Of a DNA stretch of 7,157 nucleotides, positions 1-5,595 are shown in pieces. The stretch is taken from contig JACRON010000193.1 of the NCBI GenBank assembly GCA_016214425.1, positions 1-7,157 on the forward strand, in the 5' to 3' direction. The stretch is from Nitrospirota bacterium. Lineage in GTDB: Bacteria; Nitrospirota; CAKKRA01; 9FT-COMBO-42-15. Positions within the stretch are counted from its first letter, which is position 1. Each line of letters begins with the position of its first letter. Made by a program: the position numbers and the translations under genes. The notes below the pieces were generated by a model. That model was not told the origin of the DNA and made no database searches. It was given only the letters and a program-made list of their open reading frames with translations.

Positions 1-67
1 TCTTCTCCCCCAAAATCCCCATATATTTTTTATTGCTTAATCAACCTAATAAACCTATACAACTTTC

Positions 68-1777
68 TTACTTCTTCCTCTGTCCGTGGATATTCTCCAC
101 TTCCTTCTCTGCTGCCTTACCCTCGTATTTCTCCTTTTTTATTGCAGGAAGTGTATAATTTCCAGGCACATTCCATTTACCTACAAACTGGGCGAGTCCA
201 TTAGGAGGTGCGCCGCCGCCAGTGCCTTTGATGTTGTCTATGCGGAGTCCCTTCTTGTCTGCTACTATTGTGTATGAGCCATTTAATATATCACTATACG
301 CTTGCTCTGGCGGACCATCCCATTTAAACGGTATTACTATCTTCTGGTCTGTTGAGGCATGGCAGCTCTCGCATGTCCTTGACTTGCCTGTTGCATGGGC
401 AACTTTATCAAGATTCAGCCACGCCATTATCCTCTTGTCTGTCTCATCGCCTTTAACATCTGCTGTAATTGCAAAGGCATCATTGGAATAGTAGCTTCTC
501 GCAATATCAACATCTGGCTTGTTGCGGAATTTAATCTTACCCGAGGTTTTTATCTTCTCGCCCTCTGCAATGGTTGCTGATATATGAGGTACCACATGGT
601 ATGGGTGCCACTTTTTGTCCTTTGGATTTTTCAGCAACAACGGAGAGGCGCCGCCATCAAGGTCAATGTAATAATCTGGATTCCTATCAAGGGGCATATC
701 TACGCCTGCGGTCTTACCAGGAGCCCAGAAATTAAATGCATATCCGCCGATTGCAGTTGTATGGCATGCCTCGCAGGTTACATTCTTGTGCCTGCTCTTG
801 TTGTATGCCTCAACCTGCTGTTTGTGGCACTTTGCGCAGGTATTTACACCCGGGTCCCTAACCTGATCGCCATGGAGCTTTGTCTCAGAATTTGTTACAT
901 GGCAGTCAACACAGACGAACTTATTTACAAAGTGCACATCCTTCTTCTCCTTAAGTTCTTTTACCCACTTTGGCTGTGCAAAATTACCCCTCACATAACC
1001 ATCGCCTCTTCTTCTGTCAAGGGGACCAGCATGGCACATCATTGTCCTGCCAGAACCATAACAGCTAAAGGTATCAGGTTTTCTAATAAATTTGTGAACG
1101 CCCTCTTTTGGTTTACCTTCTTCCTTGTTTGTTGGTGCAAAATGGCAGTCAAGACATCCCACATGACACTGGTTGCAGACCTTCTGATTAACAGCAGACG
1201 CCTCGGGTGTTAAAGGCATGGAGCTTGCCTTGTTAAAGATGTTTGTATTCTTATCTGTAAACTTATCCTGTGCAGGCTGTGCCAGGTCGCCTGTCCATAG
1301 GCCGCAGCTCTGGGGACCAGCAGGCCCTGTCCATACAACATACTGGCTCTGTGTATGGGCGCCTTTACCGCCACCCATAGGAGATTTCAGGAATGTCTCA
1401 AACTGCTGGGGATGGCACTTGCCGCAGGTCTTCTTTGCAATCTCAGGATTAAAGGCAGCTGTCGCCTGATTTCTGTCATGATATATAAAGCTCCTGACAT
1501 CAGGATTTTTCACAGTCTTCCCATTCTTATCAGTAATCCTTGGCGCCAGTCTGTCGCCAGGGAATCCGCCATGGTCATTTATCTGCTTTACTGATTCAGC
1601 ATCAGCGCCTGTCAGATCGCTTCTCTTTTTGATATCAACCTTTTTTCTCATGGAAACCATTAATCCCAGCACGCCCTCGTGCGCCTTTGCCTTGTCTGCC
1701 TCTTTATCATTTCCAAGATGGCAGTCCACACATGTTGCAGGCATGCCTGTCTGTGCCTGCACCTCTTCATGAGTCAT
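68..1777 (-). CDS. Multihaem c-type cytochrome, 8 CXXCH motifs, no signal peptide
   Basis: A 569-residue protein that should bind c-type haems in the periplasm and carry or use electrons; I cannot assign it to a named enzyme. Eight canonical haem motifs are visible: CVDCH 16-20, CGKCH 118-122, CNQCH 201-205, CLDCH 208-212, CVDCH 289-293, CAKCH 314-318, CEACH 335-339 and CESCH 469-473. The third and fourth are only two residues apart. A ninth site is possible at C239-C248-H249, spaced CX8CH. Cys158 is unpaired. The last 95 residues have no haem and no membrane segment. The N-terminus around the first haem resembles NapC/NrfH-type sequence from just before a haem, so the protein looks as if it lacks its front. 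The ATG at 1777 has no Shine-Dalgarno and no Sec or Tat signal follows it, yet haem attachment requires export. It sits 21 bases after soxY in the same frame and is probably co-transcribed with it. The true start is uncertain. Confidence 0.85.
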   Translation of the reverse strand: MTHEEVQAQTGMPATCVDCHLGNDKEADKAKAHEGVLGLMVSMRKKVDIKKRSDLTGADAESVKQINDHGGFPGDRLAPRITDKNGKTVKNPDVRSFIYHDRNQATAAFNPEIAKKTCGKCHPQQFETFLKSPMGGGKGAHTQSQYVVWTGPAGPQSCGLWTGDLAQPAQDKFTDKNTNIFNKASSMPLTPEASAVNQKVCNQCHVGCLDCHFAPTNKEEGKPKEGVHKFIRKPDTFSCYGSGRTMMCHAGPLDRRRGDGYVRGNFAQPKWVKELKEKKDVHFVNKFVCVDCHVTNSETKLHGDQVRDPGVNTCAKCHKQQVEAYNKSRHKNVTCEACHTTAIGGYAFNFWAPGKTAGVDMPLDRNPDYYIDLDGGASPLLLKNPKDKKWHPYHVVPHISATIAEGEKIKTSGKIKFRNKPDVDIARSYYSNDAFAITADVKGDETDKRIMAWLNLDKVAHATGKSRTCESCHASTDQKIVIPFKWDGPPEQAYSDILNGSYTIVADKKGLRIDNIKGTGGGAPPNGLAQFVGKWNVPGNYTLPAIKKEKYEGKAAEKEVENIHGQRKK

Positions 1778-1798
1778 ATAAAAAAACCGTTTAAACTG

Positions 1799-2272
1799 TT
1801 AACAACCACCAATGGTAACCTTTACATCCGCGCCGCCTTCCCATTTCCCATGCTTATTGCACTCTGCAATGGCGCGGACTGTTGTGCTCTCGCCAAGTTT
1901 TATCCTTGTTGCAATATAGGCCTCCCCATTTGCCGGTGTGAATCTGTATATACCCTTGCTCGGAATTCTACTTAAATCATCAACTATGTAGATGCTCTTT
2001 ATATAATGGTCAGGTGTCATTGGGTGATTAACAGTAACTATAACAGGTACAATACTACCATCCTCTGCAATTAAAGGCACATCAACTGTAGGAATATGCA
2101 GCTTCTCGTCTGGTGTAAGATTCTTTGGATTGGCTGCCTTTCTGCCAGATTCTGTAGCAGCTAATAATTTTTTTGGCAAAAGCATATCAGGTATTATTGT
2201 ACTGATAAGTCCAAATAAAGCAGCGGTCTTTAGAAAACCCCTTCTTGAGAGACCTTCTTTAATGCTATTCAT
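1799..2272 (-). CDS. soxY: SoxY-type sulfur carrier protein, Tat-exported
   Basis: SoxY carries sulfur intermediates on a C-terminal cysteine during periplasmic thiosulfate oxidation, normally as a heterodimer with SoxZ. This 157-residue protein shows a twin-arginine signal (SRRGFLKT, residues 9-16) followed by a hydrophobic stretch to about residue 38. The SoxY domain follows: a PLIAEDGSIVPV strand region around 66-77, then RIKLGESTTVRAIAE (123-137) and VKVTIGGC at the end. The swinging-arm cysteine is Cys157, the very last residue; typical SoxY proteins continue with one or two more glycines. Cys138 is a second cysteine. The ATG at 2272 has an excellent ribosome binding site and lies about 80 bases downstream of a strong promoter. 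The multihaem cytochrome gene follows directly. No soxZ, soxAX, soxB or soxCD is present in the window, so the pathway partner is unknown. Confidence 0.88.
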   Translation of the reverse strand: MNSIKEGLSRRGFLKTAALFGLISTIIPDMLLPKKLLAATESGRKAANPKNLTPDEKLHIPTVDVPLIAEDGSIVPVIVTVNHPMTPDHYIKSIYIVDDLSRIPSKGIYRFTPANGEAYIATRIKLGESTTVRAIAECNKHGKWEGGADVKVTIGGC

Positions 2273-2275
2273 AAT

Positions 2276-2284
2276 TCACCTCCC
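2276..2284 (-). promoter_or_regulatory. Strong ribosome binding site of soxY
   Basis: The minus strand reads GGGAGGTGA, an almost full complement of the 16S rRNA 3' end. GGAGG lies six bases before the ATG at 2272. This fixes the soxY start and contrasts with the absence of any such site before the following cytochrome gene. Confidence 0.85.
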
Positions 2285-2301
2285 TTCTTTTAAAATAAAT
2301 A

Positions 2302-2336
2302 CCCCTTGTCCCCTCAGGGCTTTTACCCACTCCCCC
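2302..2336 (-). promoter_or_regulatory. G-rich 5' leader of soxY with alternative stems
   Basis: On the minus strand the soxY leader carries four G-runs: 2332-2336 (five), 2326-2328 (three), 2310-2313 (four) and 2302-2305 (four), with loops of 3, 12 and 4 bases. This fits a loose G-quadruplex pattern. A CCC at 2317-2319 lies between two of the runs and could pair with either one, with a loop of six bases or three. The element sits within the predicted transcript, about 20 bases before the ribosome binding site. It matches no riboswitch class that I recognise. It may be regulatory or simply a decayed C-rich dispersed repeat. Confidence 0.35.
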
Positions 2337-2358
2337 TTTTATTATGAGTTGGGTCAAT

Positions 2359-2388
2359 ATAATAAACGCTCTGTCTTTTATTTGTCAA
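2359..2388 (-). promoter_or_regulatory. Sigma70-like promoter for soxY-cytochrome
   Basis: On the minus strand, TTGACA at 2388-2383 is a perfect -35 box and TATTAT at 2364-2359 matches the -10 consensus at five of six positions, with an 18-base spacer. The expected transcription start is near 2352, giving a leader of about 80 bases before soxY. It is the best promoter match in the window and indicates that soxY starts its own transcript rather than depending on read-through from lpdA. A short inverted repeat (GTATA-ccac-TATAC, 2422-2435) lies upstream of the -35 box and might be an operator, but this is weak. Confidence 0.7.
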
Positions 2389-2444
2389 GCATTTTCAGAA
2401 GCTACCGTAATTTCCTATTTTGTATACCACTATACTTCCAATGT

Positions 2445-2477
2445 TGTCATTCCCGATAAAAACATTCGGGAATGACA
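2445..2477. repeat. REP-like hairpin between lpdA and soxY
   Basis: A perfect 12-bp inverted repeat (TGTCATTCCCGA with its complement at 2466-2477) around a 9-base loop. It begins 20 bases past the lpdA stop. There is no T-tract after the stem on either strand, so it is not a standard intrinsic terminator, though the stem could protect the lpdA mRNA 3' end. The TGTCATTCCCG core resembles short palindromic repeats scattered in many environmental bacterial genomes; that membership is inferred from pattern, not tested. Confidence 0.7.
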
Positions 2478-2496
2478 TACTTCTAATATTAAGATA

Positions 2497-3894
2497 TTAT
2501 GGTTTTGGCAGATGAATTGCCATCTTGTGCAGGTCCTCTGATGCCTCCATTATGGCCTCTGAAAGTGTTGGATGGGCATGGATGGTATTTGCAATATCCT
2601 TTACTTTAGCGCCAAGCTTCATTGCAACAGCGCCCTCATGAACCAAATCTGCGGCATGGGCGCCGATTATATGGAGGCCCAATACCTTGTCTGTCTTTGC
2701 ATCTGCAATAATCTTTGCCATGCCTGCGATTTCGCCCATTGCATGCGCCTTGCCGAGTCCTCTGAACTGGAATCTGCCAACTTTGATGTCCATGCCTTTT
2801 TCATTAGCCTGTTTTTCTCTGAGGCCAACACTCCCAATCTCCGGCATGGTAAAGATGCCTGCAGGCACAATGTTATAATCTATCTCCCTGCTGTGCCCCA
2901 TTATATTCTCTGCAGCAACTATGCCCTCTGTGGATGCCACATGGGCAAGCATAATGCCGCCAACAACATCGCCAATGGCATATATACCTTTTACATTAGT
3001 CTCCATCCTGTTATTAACCTCTATCTCGCCCTTTTTGCCCTTTTTTATCCCAAGCTCCTCAATGCCAATATTCTCTGTATTCAATGCCCTTCCAATGGAG
3101 ACCAGAACCTTTTCAGTCTTTATCTGTTTCCCATCACTTAAAACAGCAGTCAAACTGCCTTCGCTGCCCCTTTCAATCTTTTCAATCTTTGTGTTTAATA
3201 TGAGCTTTATCTTTCTCTTTTTTAATTCCCTCTCTAATATCTCTGATATCTCCTCATCCTCTGTTGCAACTGCATGGGAAAGCATCTCAACTATTGTTAC
3301 CTCAGCGCCAAGCTCTTTCAGGATAAAGGCGAACTCGCATCCTATGACGCCTGCGCCAACTATTAAAACACTCTTTGGAATCTCAGTTATATTCAATGCC
3401 TCGTCGCTTGTGATTACATCCTTCCCGTCAAAAGGAAATATCGGCAATCTTGCAGGCCGGGAACCAGTTGCAATTATAATATTATCACCTTCTGCTGTTT
3501 TGTTGGAGCCGTCTTTTAATGCAACATCAACCTTATTTACATCCTTGATTTTTCCTCTGCCTTCTAAAAGCTCTATGCCCCAGCTCTTAAAGAGTGAGCG
3601 GATGCCCTTTACCTGAATAGCTACTACCTTATTCTTTCTTTCTATAATCTTGGAAAGGTTGAAGCTTACCTCGCCTTTAATATCAATGCCGTATTCCTCT
3701 GCCCTGTTAATCTTATCTATTGCCTCAGCAGAGGCTATTAATGCCTTTGTAGGGATGCAGCCCCTGTTTAAGCATGTGCCGCCAACCTCTGTATCTTCAA
3801 TTACTGTAACCTTTGCGCCGAGCTGTGCAGCCCTGATTGCAGCAACATAACCGCCGGGCCCTGCGCCAAGAATAATCAGTCTCTTTTCAGCCAT
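2497..3894 (-). CDS. lpdA: Dihydrolipoamide dehydrogenase (E3 / L-protein)
   Basis: This flavoprotein reoxidises the dihydrolipoyl group of lipoylated carriers and reduces NAD+, as the shared E3 of 2-oxoacid dehydrogenases or the L-protein of glycine cleavage. At 465 residues it is the usual length. Visible signatures are the FAD dinucleotide fold GAGPGG (10-15), the redox disulfide Cys41/Cys46 in CLNRGC followed by IPTK, the NAD-binding GAGVIG (180-185), the second FAD motif AIGD (306-309), and the C-terminal HAHPTLSE (439-446) with the catalytic His441/Glu446 pair. The ATG at 3894 places the first glycine motif at the expected distance. GAGGG directly abuts the ATG and GAGGAGG lies 13 bases upstream inside the end of gcvH, so translation is likely coupled to gcvH, five bases away. 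The immediate gcvH neighbour suggests that it serves that lipoyl protein. Confidence 0.96.
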   Translation of the reverse strand: MAEKRLIILGAGPGGYVAAIRAAQLGAKVTVIEDTEVGGTCLNRGCIPTKALIASAEAIDKINRAEEYGIDIKGEVSFNLSKIIERKNKVVAIQVKGIRSLFKSWGIELLEGRGKIKDVNKVDVALKDGSNKTAEGDNIIIATGSRPARLPIFPFDGKDVITSDEALNITEIPKSVLIVGAGVIGCEFAFILKELGAEVTIVEMLSHAVATEDEEISEILERELKKRKIKLILNTKIEKIERGSEGSLTAVLSDGKQIKTEKVLVSIGRALNTENIGIEELGIKKGKKGEIEVNNRMETNVKGIYAIGDVVGGIMLAHVASTEGIVAAENIMGHSREIDYNIVPAGIFTMPEIGSVGLREKQANEKGMDIKVGRFQFRGLGKAHAMGEIAGMAKIIADAKTDKVLGLHIIGAHAADLVHEGAVAMKLGAKVKDIANTIHAHPTLSEAIMEASEDLHKMAIHLPKP

Positions 3895-3899
3895 CCCTC

Positions 3900-4286
3900 T
3901 TATTTTGCCTCCTCTTCTACATACTTGTCATAATCTTTTGGATCAAGGAGTTCTTCAATTTCTTTTGTATTAGACATCTCAATCACTGCAATCCATCCCT
4001 TTTCATAAGGGTCTTCATTTATTATCTCAGGGCTCTCTGACAGCTCCTCATTCACCTCAATTATCTTTCCACTTACAGGCGCTATTATGGGCGATGTTGC
4101 CTTAGTTGACTCTATCTCTGCTATCCCGGCATCCTTATCAACCTCTGTGTCAACCTCTGGAAGCTCTAAGTAGACAATATCGCCTAAAGACTCCTGTGCG
4201 TAATGCGTGATGCCTATTGTCGCCTTTTTTCCTTTTATACGCGCCCATGTATGCTCTTTGTGATACTTTAAATCATTAGGACTCAT
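3900..4286 (-). CDS. gcvH: Glycine cleavage system H protein (lipoyl carrier)
   Basis: GcvH is the cytoplasmic lipoyl carrier that shuttles the aminomethyl group between the P and T proteins of glycine cleavage and is reoxidised by the L-protein. This 128-residue product has the family layout: DLKYHKEHTW near the N-terminus, ITHYAQESLGDIVYLELPE (25-43), the lipoylation site ESTKA with Lys62, APVSGKIIEVNEEL (69-82) and EDPYEKGW (91-98). The lipoyl site reads ESTKATS rather than the common ESVKAVS. I chose the ATG at 4286 because GGGAGG lies eight bases upstream; an in-frame GTG at 4295 would overlap that site. The gene is followed by lpdA. No gcvT or gcvP is in the window. An alternative is a GcvH-like lipoate-binding protein of the sHdr sulfur-oxidation type, but the family-wide GcvH motifs favour the first call. 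The 85 bases upstream are AT-rich with only weak promoter candidates and no terminator. Confidence 0.92.
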   Translation of the reverse strand: MSPNDLKYHKEHTWARIKGKKATIGITHYAQESLGDIVYLELPEVDTEVDKDAGIAEIESTKATSPIIAPVSGKIIEVNEELSESPEIINEDPYEKGWIAVIEMSNTKEIEELLDPKDYDKYVEEEAK

Positions 4287-4294
4287 AAATTGCA

Positions 4295-4300
4295 CCTCCC
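4295..4300 (-). promoter_or_regulatory. Ribosome binding site deciding the gcvH start
   Basis: GGGAGG on the minus strand lies eight bases before the ATG at 4286. It overlaps the upstream in-frame GTG at 4295, making that longer start unlikely. Confidence 0.75.
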
Positions 4301-4371
4301 TTATAAATAAATAAGAATGAATATAATCTTAATCAACCTTCCTAAACAGAACTTGATACTAAATTACTGCT

Positions 4372-5595
4372 TCACATTTTGTCAAGAAAATTTTTGGGGC
4401 TGACGCTGTTGCCGTTCTGGACATAGGCAAGGCTTACACCACCTGCCTTTTTAATTGACTCAAATACCATTTTTAACTCATCAGAAGGGACTGCCTCTTT
4501 AGTATCCCAGTCTACTGACTGAACCTTCATTAATAATTTATCCTTATTGCCAATTGCATCAACACCGATGCGAGTAATATCTGAAATCATATTTAAGGCG
4601 CCATCAAGATTGAGCATCTTCTCCTTCATCATCTGCCTGTGATATGCCATTACTGCAAAATAGTCTATATCAATGCTCTTTAAGGATGATATGTCCTGAC
4701 TGAACCATGCAAGCCCGTTTTTTGGATTAATTACTGTTTCATAATAAAGGTTCAGGGCAATCTTTATGTTCGGCGATGCTTTTTTTGCCTCTCTGACAAG
4801 GCTATCCAAAAATAGTGTAATATGCTGATTCCTCCACTCCGCCCACTTCCAGAAAAGCGGCGTATAATTTTTTACATATTGTTTCCCGTCCTTTTCATAA
4901 ATATCTTTGTAGAAATTTTCCGGTCTTAATGCAAAGCCAAAGCTGTTATTGTAACTAAGCCTTGCAGAATCGCTAAAACCCTCTGTATGCCTGTATACCA
5001 AATCATCCTGAATAAGGATTCCATCCACGCCTGATACAGCAATCTCCCTGTAGATAGATATTAAATAATTCTGAAAATCCTGATTGAATAAATCAAGACC
5101 GCCCTTTGAATATGCAAAGTCCTTTGTCTTAAGGTCATAAGCAGAATCCCGCCACTTCGGCGAATCAGACCACTTCCAGTCCATCTTCCTTGTAGTCATC
5201 CATGCATAGACTAAAAGCCCTTGCCTGTGGCCGATGTCTATTATCCGTGTTAACACATCATCAATTACAGGCGCAATCCTGCTCTTAAAATATACGCCTG
5301 ACTGGTGTTTGTTTTGAGAGGCAAAGCCGTGATGCCTGTCTCCCTTATTGTGAAAGACCCTTACAATTACAATATTCACACCTGAGTCCTTCATTGCTGC
5401 CATCTCTTTTTCAAGCTCTTCATAGGTGCTGCTTTTGAATAAAAGCACCTGTGCAGCAATGACTTTTTTGTCTTTTTTAAGGGTCAGGTTTTCAGAAGGA
5501 GGCGCCTCATGCTTTATCTGCTGTGTGGGGGCAGAGCAGCTAAATAAGAGAAAAAGAATAAATGGAATAAAGATTTGCAATCTGTACATTATCAT
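4372..5595 (-). CDS. Lipoprotein with PgaB-type glycoside hydrolase-like domain
   Basis: A 407-residue protein predicted to be a secreted lipoprotein. The N-terminus has a hydrophobic stretch ending in the lipobox LFSC, so Cys20 would be lipidated; Ser21 points to the outer membrane. The rest resembles the C-terminal hydrolase domain of PgaB/BpsB (GHL13-like TIM barrel): VNIVIVRVFH (73-82), YAWMTTRKMDWKW (120-132), the acidic GVDGILIQDD (179-188) as likely catalytic strand with Asp187/Asp188, and DYFAVMAYHR (321-330). The N-terminal polysaccharide deacetylase domain of full PgaB is absent, and no pgaC-like synthase is in the window, so the substrate is unknown. The ATG at 5595 overlaps the stop of the preceding gene as ATGA, implying translational coupling; a second ATG at 5589 is an equally possible start. 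A longer reading to 5685 would only add residues antisense to the lipobox logic and overlapping the upstream gene. Confidence 0.7.
   Translation of the reverse strand: MIMYRLQIFIPFILFLLFSCSAPTQQIKHEAPPSENLTLKKDKKVIAAQVLLFKSSTYEELEKEMAAMKDSGVNIVIVRVFHNKGDRHHGFASQNKHQSGVYFKSRIAPVIDDVLTRIIDIGHRQGLLVYAWMTTRKMDWKWSDSPKWRDSAYDLKTKDFAYSKGGLDLFNQDFQNYLISIYREIAVSGVDGILIQDDLVYRHTEGFSDSARLSYNNSFGFALRPENFYKDIYEKDGKQYVKNYTPLFWKWAEWRNQHITLFLDSLVREAKKASPNIKIALNLYYETVINPKNGLAWFSQDISSLKSIDIDYFAVMAYHRQMMKEKMLNLDGALNMISDITRIGVDAIGNKDKLLMKVQSVDWDTKEAVPSDELKMVFESIKKAGGVSLAYVQNGNSVSPKNFLDKM

Noticed and set aside
36..47. A 12-base stretch (AGGTTGATTAAG on the minus strand) shared with 4328-4339, both between genes
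   Set aside because: A shared 12-mer is expected about by chance in a window of this size with AT-rich spacers, and no flanking similarity supports a repeat family.
1..67. Possible start of a further minus-strand gene (ATG near 20) or a ribosome binding site in the G-rich end (GGGGGAGAAGA) at the window edge
   Set aside because: Only a handful of codons are visible and no Shine-Dalgarno precedes the ATG. A gene may begin beyond the edge, but it cannot be supported here. No terminator hairpin is visible after the cytochrome either.
584..1213. Plus-strand open frame of 209 codons antisense to the cytochrome
   Set aside because: It is a shadow of the cytochrome gene: cysteine- and hydrophobic-rich composition without family motifs or a ribosome binding site, opposite a frame with eight haem motifs.
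2921..3616. Plus-strand open frame of 231 codons antisense to lpdA
   Set aside because: Low-complexity Ser/Ile/Phe-rich translation typical of the antisense of a coding gene; lpdA carries every expected motif.
4283..4299. Resemblance of the gcvH start region to one arm of the 30-bp palindrome (about 14 of 17 bases)
   Set aside because: The second arm is missing and the similarity rests on the Shine-Dalgarno and start codon, so chance is the simpler explanation.
4300..4315. Short inverted repeat CTTAT-N6-ATAAG before the gcvH ribosome binding site
   Set aside because: Five AT-rich pairs in an AT-rich spacer are too weak to call a terminator or operator.
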